Shown: positions 1 to 8,738 of the stretch, one piece after another
Position numbering within the stretch: position 1 is the stretch's first letter
Layout: each line of letters starts with the position of its first letter
Assembly: GCF_021347895.1 (NCBI RefSeq)
Contig: NC_067132.1
Coordinates: 6,671,268 to 6,735,267, forward strand
DNA: 64,000 nt
Source: Acanthochromis polyacanthus
Lineage: Eukaryota; Chordata; Actinopteri; Pomacentridae
Direction: 5' to 3'
Notes under the pieces: generated by a model
What the model was told of the DNA's origin: nothing
The model's database searches: none
Seen by the model: only the letters and a program-made list of their open reading frames with translations
Translations under genes and position numbers: made by a program

Positions 1-325
1 TCATCAAGCTCATTCCAGATCTGTGGTCCTCTGCACACGATGCTAAAACTTGCACATTTTAGTCTTCTCTTTTTCCCAGTGATTAGGTTTTTATTCCTGG
101 TGGTGTAAGTGTGCGTAGGAGCACAGATTGGGATGAGGTGACATAGTTTACTATTTAATTTGTGGACAGTCTGGAACATTATACAAGCATTCTGAAAGTA
201 GTTGTATTCACTGAGCCTCAGGAGATTGTGGCGATGGAAGATTGTTTTTGTGGGGGAGTTAAATACCGACCATGTTAAGGCGCGTATGACTTTTTTTTGG
301 AGTATCTGAAGCTTTTTTAAGTGAA
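1..325 (-). pseudogene. LINE ORF2 C-terminal fragment (CR1/L2/jockey type)
   Basis: Read on the minus strand, this stretch gives the C-terminal domain that follows the reverse transcriptase in CR1/L2/jockey-like LINEs. It includes a run like NLLRLSEYNYFQNACIMF and, at the lower edge, SIVCRGPQIWNEL, both typical of that region. Reading needs frame changes and passes a stop, so the copy is dead. It is cut by the left edge of the window and stops near 325, where unrelated retrovirus-like sequence begins on the other strand. It sits inside vopp1 intron 2. The clade is assigned from memory of the family and is less certain than the LINE identity. Confidence 0.6.
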
Positions 326-359
326 ATGAGCATTGTTATTGAGTATGAGACAAGTTGAG

Positions 360-660
360 TGCTGGCTATGCAGTAGTGAAAGTTCAGGGAACTGAATTTG
401 TTGTTGAGAAAGTGGAAGTACCACAACCTGCATCCGCACAGCTTGCTGAACTTGTAGGGCTAACTGAAACATGTCTGTTGGCAGAAGTCAAGCGGGTGAT
501 GATATAGACAGATTCAGCGTATGCACATAACATTTGTGATTTCTTTGGATCAGTGTGGAAAAATTGAGGGTTTAACAAAATGGATGGTTCTCCTATACAG
601 CATCATGCCCAGATAATGAAATTGTTGCATGCGGTGATGAATTCTAAAGAAATAGCAATA
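360..660 (+). pseudogene. Endogenous retrovirus-like pol fragment, RNase H domain
   Basis: Translation shows a retroviral-type RNase H piece. An AGYAVV-like strand is followed by a SAQLAELVGLTETC helix and a TDSAYA motif that carries the catalytic-site aspartate. At least two in-frame stops interrupt it, so it is inactive. The downstream end is replaced at about 649 by an inverted repeat and then LINE DNA. A matching next piece of pol (end of RNase H, then integrase) reappears at 4993-5860 on the same strand, so both may come from one provirus split by later insertions. No gag, protease or env was recognised. Confidence 0.7.
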
Positions 661-682
661 GCTACTTAGCTATTGCTATTTC
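649..682. repeat. Perfect inverted repeat, 15-bp stem and 4-nt loop
   Basis: GAAATAGCAATAGCT is followed by ACTT and then its exact reverse complement. It lies at the junction between the retrovirus-like fragment and the LINE copy that begins just downstream. Confidence 0.85.
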
Positions 683-778
683 CTGCGTGACACACAAAAT
701 GGCTGTCATTTATTATGTTATGTTAATATTTGTAATAAGTGCAGCCTTTTTGTAGCTCTGGAGGCGAGACTCGCCAAA

Positions 779-1553
779 TTGGAATCGCGGCTCCGCACAA
801 TGGAAAATAACCCACTAGCAGCTAGCCTGCTAGTGGCTAGCCAGGCCCCCTTTGCTGGTGCAGACCGCAATAGCTTAGCTGCTAGTGTAGCATCTGTTAG
901 CTGTCCCTTAGCAGCTCCCGAGCAGCCGGGAAGCCAGGATGGCTGGGTGACAGTTCGTAGGATACATAGTCCTAAGCTCAAGCCCGCTGTCCCGGCCCAC
1001 CACAAACCGCTTCATGTTTCTAATCGTTTTTTCCCCGCTCAGCGACACACCCGCTGAGAAACCAACTCTGATCATTGGCAGCTCCATAGTCAGAAACGTG
1101 AAGCTAGTGACACCAGCGACCATAGTTAAATGCCTCCCAGGGGCCAGAGTGGGCGACACAGAAGCAAATTTGAAACTGCTGGCTAAAGATAATCGTAAAT
1201 ATAGTAAGATTATTATACACGTCGGCGGTAACGACACACGGTTACGCCAATCGGAGGTCACCAAAATTAGCGTAGCATCGGTGTGTACTTTCGCCAAAAC
1301 CATGTCGGACTCCATAGTTTTCTCTGGACCCTTGCCTGATCTGACCAGCGATGACATGTTTAGCCGCATGTCGTCGTTTCGCCGCTGGTTGTCTATGTGG
1401 TGTCCATCAAACAACGTGGGCCTTATAGATAATTGGAGCTCTTTTTCGGGAAAACCTGGTCTGATTAGGAGAGATGGCATCCATCCCACTTTGGCTGGTC
1501 CAGCTCTCATTTCTAGGAATATGGCTGCTTTTATTAGTACTCCTAAAGCATGA
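779..1553 (+). pseudogene. LINE ORF1 with SGNH/GDSL-like hydrolase domain, frameshifted
   Basis: The reading starts at ATG 779 (MESRLRTMENN) and runs to about 1030. A T-rich run (cgttttttcc) there moves it into the frame that continues to a stop at 1553. The second part shows the SGNH blocks: [10 protein letters not shown] (block I, with the nucleophile serine region), HVGGNDTR (block III, GND) and DGIHPTLAG (block V, the catalytic D..H pair). ORF1 proteins with such esterase domains are known from CR1/L2-group LINEs, where they are thought to act in the retrotransposition particle. Apart from the single frameshift the domain is well preserved. It is a transposon protein, not a host lipase. 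Confidence 0.75.
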
Positions 1554-1574
1554 CAACCCAGAGTTAAGACCAGG

Positions 1575-2225
1575 ATGCAGAGTTGTAGTCTTACACACCT
1601 CTCTGCAGTTTCCTCACAGCTGTCACCCTCCAGTAATTCAGTTAGCTTTATTGAGACTGTGTCTGTCCCCCGACCACCAAAATTCAATAAATTAAACAAA
1701 TCAAAAATATACAAAAGTAATAGTAACCATAGGCGTCAGACGGTGGGGACGTGTCAGAAACCAGTTTTATTTGTTGTTATATATCGTCCTCCTGCTCCTT
1801 ATTCTGAGTTTTTATCTCAATTCTCAGACTTTTTATCTGAATTAGTGCTCAGTTCAGACAAAGTTATTATTGCGGGTGACTTTAACATTCATGTTGACAT
1901 AGACAGCGACAGCCTTACAACAGCTTTTAATTCAATATTAGACTCAATTGGGTTTTCTCAACATGTAAATAAACCAACTCAGTTTTAATCACACTCTTGA
2001 CCTTGTCCTGACTTATGGCATAGAAATTGAAGAGTTAACAGTATTTCCCCAGAACCCTCTTCTTTCTGACCATTTTATGATAACATTTCAATTTAAAGTA
2101 AAGGATTGTATAGCAAAACACTGCTTGGGGACAAAACACTTGAAAATAAGTGCACCCTGTTTTGACCAAGACATCAGACAGACATGTCACGAATATTCAA
2201 ACCTGCTTCCAGATGAAATAGGATA
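1575..2225 (+). pseudogene. LINE ORF2 endonuclease fragment
   Basis: FVVIYRPPAPYSEFL, then IIAGDFNIHVD, then DSIGFSQHVNKPTQF mark the exonuclease-endonuclease-phosphatase domain of a CR1/L2-type ORF2. This domain nicks the target DNA. The start of the domain (the NVRSL and TETWL motifs) is missing because ORF1 tail sequence joins directly to its middle. A stop at 1986-1988 falls just after PTQF, and the homologous reading goes on to about 2225 in changed frames, including a region like LLSDHFMITFQFKVKD. No reverse transcriptase follows. Confidence 0.75.
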
Positions 2226-2369
2226 TTTGTTTTTTCAAAGGATATAAACAAAATGCAATGACTTTTGAATTTTATGAGGCAATTTTTATTGCAATTTTGC
2301 TAGTTTATCCACAAAATGCATATTTCAGAAATGGATTCAACCAATTTTGAAAAGAGAGCTGGGAAAACA

Positions 2370-2920
2370 TAGCCTAGCCGCACTAGACCCATGCTCTGAA
2401 GACACAAGGGTCTAGGCACGCTCGACAGGGAGGGAGGCGGGCTAAAAGGTTGTCTATCACATCACTCTGCAGCAATTGGGTAGGTATACAACCAATCAGC
2501 GCAACGAATAGGCTCCTAGAGCGCCGGAAATCAGAGGATGCGGTAGTTCGGTGAAGCCTTATTTATACAGTCAATGGGTGAAGCTCAAGTATATTACAGA
2601 CATGTTAGAAAGATTATTCAGAGTCGGTGCTAATGGAGCTCAGCGACTGTTGTCGTTTTTGTTGTCGACCCTGGCAGAGAATTAAATTCGTTGCCGTGGG
2701 TTGTCTAGAGCGGCTAGGCTAGTTTTTTCTGGTTGTTTCTGTCAGAATCGTCGCGCCTCTGCCGTCACTTATTTACGCCCGCCTTCTGACTCTACACTTC
2801 ATGGTGATTCGTCCGGCCAGTTTTAGGAGCATCCAACCTCAAGCCTTATGGAGGATAACTAGACCCACCCTGGCAGAGAATTAAATTCGTTGCCGTGGGT
2901 TGTCTAGCGCGGCTAGGCTA
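2370..2920. mobile_element. Non-autonomous DNA transposon (MITE) with 9-bp target duplication
   Basis: The ends are inverted: TAGCCTAGCCGCACTAGAC on the left, and on the right a sequence whose reverse complement is TAGCCTAGCCGCGCTAGAC. Direct copies of GGGAAAACA flank it (2361-2369 and 2921-2929; a tenth base T also matches). It has no coding capacity. A 9-bp duplication fits Mutator-like elements, but the terminus was not recognised, so the superfamily is open. The right terminal 55 bp also occurs inside the element. Confidence 0.75.
2668..2722 (+). repeat. Internal copy of the MITE right terminus
   Basis: These 55 bp (ACCCTGGCAGAGAATTAAAT to CTAGGCTAG) match 2867-2921 with one visible difference (tctagAg versus tctagCg). 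The element thus has two direct copies of its right end 199 bp apart. Confidence 0.85.
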
Positions 2921-2921
2921 G
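2867..2921 (+). repeat. Terminal copy of the duplicated MITE end
   Basis: This is the outer copy of the 55-bp repeat. Its last bases form the right inverted terminus and abut the GGGAAAACA target duplication. See 2668-2722. Confidence 0.85.
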
Positions 2922-3057
2922 GGAAAACATTTTGCATCTAAAACCAACATCAAAGTAAAGTAATATTAAATAACATCAACAGCACCAACATCAAATGGCA
3001 GAGTGAACATGCTCCAAAATATAAATTACATTACATTTCCATCTTAAGAGAGGAGTC

Positions 3058-3930
3058 TTAACCCTTTAGGCGCCAGACTTTTTTCAGTAAAATGTTCAGT
3101 CTTGGTATCATTTTTTCAAAAGGTTGTAACTTGAAAATGGTTAGAGATAAAGGCAAACTGTAAATGAGAAAAATCATCAGTATGACCCAACGTTTGTGAT
3201 CGGAGTAAATTCACTCATCTAATTTGCATATTATGACGTCACCAGGCGGCGGACATATGGATTACATAACTTTATTGATGTTTATCGATCAGGTTGGCAT
3301 TGTTTGGCTCAGAATTTGTCAGATCTCTGTCTCCACGATACCCAACAGACTCATCAAAATGTCTGATCCACTTGTGAAACTCTTCCTCATCTGTCAAGCA
3401 AACCCAGCCATCATCATCGTCATTTACGACGGGGCCATGAACGCCACTGCAGCCTCCACCGTTATTATCAATGCATTTTCTCCAGCGTCTGCTGCTATTT
3501 CCACGTTTCTTTTCAACCCCCGCTATCCCTCTCATTATTAGCGGTGTTTTGACCACCCCAGCTACACCCACCACGTCTCCTCCTGTCACCCCGGACCGGT
3601 GAAGCAAAGCATCGGCTCCAGCATGTGCTGCTTGTGGCTGTCATGGCTCACCGACCCGCTGCCGTTACGCACAGACGCAGCGGCACTTTCTGTTTCACTG
3701 GACGACTGTACATCTTCATCAGAGGGCAAATATTCCTCTTCAGAATCTGAGTAAGCCATTATTTGACAAAGTACTTTGTCAGCGTTGGCCACGCTCTCAG
3801 CATGGTGAGTTTTGTCGCTCTAAAATGCGCCGTCCTGCGCTCTGTTACGTTCCTACTACGCGTCTCGTGTCCTCGGTTTTGCGCAGATCAGACCTGATCA
3901 GAGCGACCACTGCTCGCACGTATGTTTCTT
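3058..3930 (-). mobile_element. piggyBac-like DNA transposon remnant, copy 1
   Basis: On the plus strand the left end reads TTAA then CCCTTTAGGCGCCA, which fits the TTAA target site and CCCTTT terminus of piggyBac elements. The coding remnant lies on the minus strand (3272-3792). No matching right-hand TTAA terminus was found, so the far boundary is uncertain. A second copy of the same family, on the opposite strand and starting TTAACCCTTTAAGCGCCA, is at 17491-18048. Confidence 0.55.
3272..3792 (-). pseudogene. piggyBac-like transposase N-terminal fragment
   Basis: Reading downward from 3792, the protein begins MANADKVLCQIMAYSDSEEE and continues with an acidic Ser-rich stretch (PSDEDVQSSSETES). 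An acidic start of this kind is common in piggyBac/PGBD transposases. A frame change near 3600 leads to a second segment ending in EEEFHKWIRHFDESVGYRG and continuing to 3272. The catalytic DDE core was not found, so the copy is inactive. The family call depends on the acidic N-terminus and the TTAA/CCCTTT end, not on catalytic motifs. Confidence 0.5.
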
Positions 3931-3936
3931 TTTTTC

Positions 3937-3974
<38 letters not shown>

Positions 3975-3975
3975 T
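3937..3975. repeat. (AT)n microsatellite
   Basis: A nearly pure AT dinucleotide tract of about 39 bp with one C interruption. Confidence 0.95.
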
Positions 3976-4344
3976 AATTAAACGAACGAACCAGAATCAA
4001 TGGAAATGTCATTATATATTAAACAGGTGATGAAAAAAATACTACCAAGTGAAACTGCATTTGTTACCTTTTACTACCTTTTACTGGCCTTAATTTGAGC
4101 TCATTTCATTTACTACTTTTTACTACCTTTTACTGCCCCGCGGATACACTGTTCTATGGTATGGACACAGTGATGATTTGGTTTCAAAATCCTCTGCAGT
4201 GCATATGTATAGTGTTATCCTCTGGTACGCCTTCCCTATTGCGTCCTTGTACTTCTGGACAGTGAAAGGCTCATCTAAACCAGGATAGTGATATTTAGAA
4301 GTGATTTTGTATACAAAAGCATGATCTGAATATGTATACCGTTA

Positions 4345-4993
4345 CTGCATTACATTCACTCCGTTTGCCCCTGTGTTATTTCTCTGAGTGTCCCTGGTCC
4401 CAGAGCTGGATGCTTCAGATCTGCGGTTGATGTTCCACCAACTGGTCCAGTCTCCACCATGTCCACTGTGGGATGCTGCTCCTGGCCTTCCTCCAGCCCT
4501 CCGCTTCCAGCTCCCCTTTTCCACCAGTCAACTCTGCATCGCCCTCACTATACTTGTTATGCTAATCTACATACTGTTTGAATTTTACTGCTAGCTATAT
4601 ATGTAGTATATTTAATGTCAGAGCCGTAAGAGTAAACTATGAGTCAGTTTTCAATGTCAGCTTATACTTTATTTGTGTCACATGTCTTGTCATGCATGTA
4701 TCCAAATGTGTGTTGTACTTTCCTTGCTTTCCCACCCCTCCCTCTCCTCCCATTCCTCCCCCTTGCCCTCCTCCGTCCCTCTCAACCCGCCCGGCCAGCA
4801 GGCAGATGGGTTCCCCCCTATATAGAGCCGGGTTCTGCTCGAGGTTTTTTCCCTGTTAAAAGGGTGTTTTCCTTGCCACTGTCGCCTTTGGGCTTGCTCT
4901 GGGGGTCAGGCATATGGGTTCTGTAAAGCGTCTTGAGACAATTTGACTGTAATTGACGCTATATCAATAAAATTGAATTGAATTGAATTGAAA
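4345..4993 (+). mobile_element. 3' end of a LINE with (ATTGA)n tail
   Basis: This is non-coding sequence with the conserved teleost LINE tail: a GGTTCTGCTCGAGG segment, TGCCACTGTCGCC, GTAAAGCGTCTTGAGACAA and GACGCTATATCAATAAA. It ends in a GAATTGAATTGAATTGAA microsatellite. The 5' part of the LINE is absent, as expected for 5' truncation. The tail abuts the retrovirus-like pol fragment that begins at about 4993. The exact clade (CR1/L2/Rex group) was not resolved. Confidence 0.65.
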
Positions 4994-5860
4994 ATCAGTT
5001 ACAAGAGCAGACAAATTGGGTAAGGTACTTTTGGTCACCGATGAAGTGGACCTAGAAGATAACTTTACGCTCAGAGATGTGATCTCAATGCAGGAAGGCG
5101 CTTCTGCGATGGATAAACAATTATGGCAAGACGGAGGTGCCACTTAAGATTTCACCGGTCTACAGCAAAATCATAAAGGGTTGACGATAACATCCTCAGA
5201 CCTGCTAGGTCTGATGACTCAAGAAGCACATGGATTAGCACACGTCACAAGAGGGGAAGTTAGGAGAAAGATCACCAAAGAGCATGGTTTTTGGGCACTG
5301 TACTTGCTTGAAAAAATTGATTATGTCATAGGCAGCTGTACTATTGTCTAAAATAGGTGTACTATTGCTCTCATGTTTGGAGAGCTGTGATAGTTCCATT
5401 ACAACTCCAGTTACATTCCAACTCAGATCCTACGCGTGAGTTAGTTGTGGATTTCGTTGATATGAAAAATTGGTTGGAGGCTAAATATACTAGTCATAGT
5501 GGACAGATTTTTGTGATGGCCTGAGGCTTGTCCAACCAAGTGGAAGGATGTTCCACTCTGTTGCTAAGTTTTTGCGTGGTGAGGTCATAAGCAGGTGGGG
5601 ACTTCCAGATCGCACATCCTCAGAAAATGGAAAGGAGTTTGTGGATAAAACGGTGAAACTAATTCTACAAAAATTAGGATCTAAACAGTGCCCAGAAGCC
5701 ATTTACCATCTGCACGGCCAAGGTGTTTGTAAAAAAATTAAAGTGTTGAAAAACTGCCAACACACGGGTCTGCATTGGGTAGCGGCACTTCCATTGGTGC
5801 TAATGTGTTGTCGGAATGAGCTGAGAAATACACATTTTGAATATCTGATTTCATTATAGT
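4993..5860 (+). pseudogene. Endogenous retrovirus-like pol fragment: RNase H end and integrase
   Basis: The first part (about 4993-5190) matches the RNase H/integrase linker seen again at 6640-6840. Further on, GLPDRTSSENGKEFVDKTVK (about 5598-5657) is the integrase core around its second catalytic residue. It is followed by a degraded segment containing LHWVAALPLVLMCCRNE. Several stops and frame changes break it. The zinc-binding region before the core is damaged, and no env was recognised. The strand is the same as the RNase H fragment at 360-660. No functional protein can be made. Confidence 0.7.
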
Positions 5861-5884
5861 CTTCACATTTATTTATATAAGTAC

Positions 5885-6215
5885 TATAAATATATAGTAT
5901 CTAATCAGAAATATATGTTACTTATACAATAGTAATGGAATGTGGAATGTTTATGGTTACATAAACTGGAAATGTTTAGATAGAAGAGGTCCCTGTGTCT
6001 GCGCCTGGGACATCATCACCTTATATGGACAAAGTGGGGACCTGTTACTGATGAAAAATGTTAAGAGAATTTTCCATACACGAACCAATAAATAAGTGAG
6101 TCATTTCTGTCATTCAAGCTGCATTATTCATATTGGCTGAGAATTCTCCCGGGTATCTATGACTGATCGATGCTGTTTTTCTTTCAAATAAAATTATTTT
6201 TGTACAAACAAGTCA
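5885..6215 (+). repeat. LTR-like block downstream of the pol fragment
   Basis: This region contains TAGTATCTAATC, GCGCCTGGGACATC, TTTCCATACACGAACC and an AATAAA signal near 6187. The same order of related motifs occurs in the better preserved LTR-like block at 7278-7866 (TAGTATCTGATC, GTGCCTGGGAGATC, TTTCCATGCATGAACC, AATAAA). I infer two diverged LTRs of one retrovirus-like family. Boundaries are approximate. Confidence 0.45.
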
Positions 6216-6540
6216 GTGTTAGCAGATGTTTTCTTCAGCATTTGTACATATATCTTTCTGTGTTTGTGGACAGAGTTCAAATTGTGACTGAAATTTTACA
6301 TCACTAAACAGCATCTCTGTTATTAGTGTGAAAGTACACAAGTGGTTGCAGAGTAAATTTAACTCTCCATTTTCCTTTTGACATCTTGACTCCAGAATCA
6401 GCTGGTAGCCATTTGTGCATCCCCTGACATGATACAGCAAGGAATGTATCAGCCCTACAAAAGAGAGGTGGTGTGGTGGTAGTGAGTCTGAATGAGCCAG
6501 ATGTGAATGGTTCACATTAGGATAAAAGAGCAATTTCCTG

Positions 6541-6840
6541 TTGTGCTCTGTCACTTCTTGCATTCCTGCACAATGTAGTAGAAGGTTCATGAACATTACG
6601 TCAAGGGTGACACAGGGTAACAAAGCTGCTGATGATGCTGCAAAATCAGTTACAAAAGCAGACAAATTGGGTAAGGTACTTTTGGTCACCTATGAAGTGG
6701 ACCTAGAAGATAGCATTATGCTCAGGGATGTGAGCAGGAAGTCGCTTCTGCGATGGATAAACAATTATAACTAGACTGAGGTGTCACTTAAGATTTCACC
6801 GGTCTGCGGTGAAATCATAAAGGGTTAATGATAACATCCA
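6541..6840 (+). pseudogene. Second endogenous retrovirus-like RNase H/linker fragment
   Basis: VTQGNKAADDAAKSVTKADK, then GKVLLVTYEVDLED and LLRWINNY, form the end of an RNase H domain and the linker before integrase. From about 6640 the DNA is nearly identical to the start of the fragment at 4993-5190 but extends further upstream, so it is a second copy of the same family. It stops at 6774 and then decays. The 6216-6540 stretch before it holds nothing I recognise. Confidence 0.65.
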
Positions 6841-6976
6841 GCGTAGTTTTTTTGTAGTGTAGTTGTTTCAAAACAACAATTTAAATCTCACTGTAGTAAC
6901 TACATTAAGATTATGGATGAAGTTTTTGTGTGGTGATTTAAGGTTCCTGGTTTAAAGCTGTAAGAGTGGAACTTAC

Positions 6977-7035
6977 ATGAAATAGATGGGGTATCCACCT
7001 TCAAAATACCAGCAGTACTTCTTAGCTTCTACACA
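6977..7035 (-). CDS. vopp1: vopp1 coding exon 2 (partial gene)
   Basis: On the minus strand, a polypyrimidine tract and CAG acceptor (CTTTTTCTTTTACAG, ending at 7036) are followed by 59 bp reading CVEAKKYCWYFEGGYPIYFI. The last codon is split and a GTAAGT donor starts at 6976. This matches the segment just after the signal peptide of VOPP1/ECOP, a small Cys-rich single-pass membrane protein of late endosomes/lysosomes. In VOPP1 this exon is followed by a CRSYEDCC-type segment, and the split codon here fits that phase. Exon 1 is at 35698-35748 and joins in phase 0. The related WBP1/WBP1L proteins lack the KKYCWYFEG wording. Later exons were not found and should lie left of the window. Confidence 0.87.
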
Positions 7036-7277
7036 CTGTAAAAGAAAAAGACAGTTGAAGGTACCGATTAAAGCTTGACCCTGTACACACAGGCAGCATT
7101 TTAGACAGCATGCACAGAAGAGAAAGCAGAGACAGTGTTAATGTTGGTGAGTCAAGGGACTGAGACAAACGATAAGATGCTTTTTCCAATGTTATTATTG
7201 ACGATTCTTACCAGACTGTGTACTGAAGGCTTTGTGGTTGCTGTAATTAAACCTCTACTTATAAGCTTCTGCAACAG

Positions 7278-7866
7278 TGTAGTATCTGATCTTTGACATG
7301 TATTACTTAATAAGTTAGTAGAAGTTAGTAGAATGGAATCTGTTTTGTCTATTGTAGTATCTGACCTACTGGTCAGATACTACATACAGATGTATGTTTT
7401 GTGGGAAAACATACATTTCCTTTTTCCCTATGTAAGTAGGTAGTCTCTGATTTGAGATGTGCGTTTCTGTTTTGGTTTGGGACTGTTTATGTTAAAGTGG
7501 CTTCTGTGCCTGGGAGATCGTAAAGTGACGTGGGGATCGTAAAGTGACGTGTCATTGAAGGGAAGCCATATGTTATGTTAGGTTTCCATGCATGAACCGA
7601 TATCAGTGAGTGCCTTCTGTTATCCTAGAAGATAAACTCTGTGTTATGTTGATTTAGGGGTGCATCCTGTTTTTACCAAAGTCGTCAGATGTTGAGATCA
7701 TATCCTTCACCAGAAGGGTATAAAATGACCACTAACCCATCATTCTGGGACATGTTGGTATTGGCCGTGAACCTTCACAGGCAAACCATGGGGCCTAGCT
7801 GTCTTTTTATAATAAAATCATATTAAAAGCAACAGTGTCACCGGACGTGTTATTCAACATCGGAAC
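7278..7866 (+). repeat. Solo-LTR-like block with TATA box and polyA signal
   Basis: It begins TGTAGTATCTGATC, carries GGGTATAAAATGACC near 7718 and AATAAAATCATATTAAAAGC near 7808, and ends around ACATCGGAACA. No coding sequence follows. The order of promoter then polyA signal on the plus strand is that of an LTR, and its motifs parallel 5885-6215. It starts about 240 bp from vopp1 exon 2 and points the opposite way to that gene. Confidence 0.5.
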
Positions 7867-8738
7867 ATCTAAGAGAAAACCACGACAACAGCAACAGCAG
7901 TGGTCAGCTGATGGTCAGCGATCACTGTAGCCGCCGAGAGCAGCCTTATGTCGACAATACTTTTTGAAATCTGCTGCTGACTCTGACGGTTCTATAGCGG
8001 TTAAACGGGGATATAAGTAGTTTTACATTTATCTAATGGTCACACTTTGGGCTCATGGTGTATTTTTTTATTGTTCAGAGAAAAATGGGCTTGAAAGAAG
8101 TTAAAATTAATATTCATAACATAATATTGTTAATACTCAGTTGCTGACTGTGTGCTTCTGAATTATTGTTTTATCTTCATAACCTACAGAAAAAACTTTG
8201 TTCTACTCTTGTGACTATTACTGTGCATTAAAAATAACATTTAAGTAATATTTTATTCTAAGGACATCTGAAGAAACCCAGATGCTCACTGACTGCTGGG
8301 ATACTCCACAGACAGAACATCAGCAGCTCCATCTTCAGCATCTGGACCAGCAGGATGCTGTTCATGGAAACTGAAGGAGATTAAATGCTTAAATATATTT
8401 AAGTATTTTTGCAATGTTTTTCGACTGTGTTCAAAAAATGAACTGAATTGTTGAAGCCAGAAGTAAATGTTCCTCTAATATCAGACCAGTTTGATCAGAC
8501 ACTGCTGATGTTTGAGAAGATTTCTGTTTTATTACTTGTCAGGCAGAAGAAGAACTCATCTGTTGGAGTTCACCTGTATTAAGGTTCTGAGGACAGAAGT
8601 TGACATGAAATATTCTCTCATTAATCAGTGATAATGTTCAGCCTACAAGTCCTGGTGATCACATTAAAGTGTAGTGATGTTTGTGTATGTGTCAGACTAT
8701 AAACCTCTGGATGTTAAATGACAAACATCAGGTACCTA
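7867..8738. other. AT-rich intronic stretch, no gene seen
   Basis: No open reading frame or known terminus was recognised. The sequence 8275-8400 (a GAAACCCAGATGCTCACTG to GGAGATTAAATGC segment) has the look of an interspersed repeat, but I could not place it. The stretch ends at the TA target site of the Tc1 element. Confidence 0.4.

Larger units (their letters stand above)
683..2225 (+). mobile_element. CR1/L2-type LINE with esterase ORF1, truncated copy
   Basis: This non-LTR retrotransposon copy carries an ORF1 with an SGNH-hydrolase domain (779-1553) and part of the ORF2 endonuclease (about 1740-2225). The endonuclease lacks its N-terminal third, and no reverse transcriptase follows, so the copy is internally deleted and 3' truncated. 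The same family reappears at 29725-31395, where the block around 1440-2100 can be matched almost line by line. The left boundary after the hairpin at 649-682 is approximate. The L2/CR1 placement rests on the esterase ORF1 and the wording of the endonuclease, not on a tree. Confidence 0.75.

Noticed and set aside
760..776. Link between the LINE at 683 and the piggyBac-like copy at 17690 through the shared GGAGGCGAGACTCGCC
   Set aside because: The shared word is a short palindrome-like sequence with no homology on either side.
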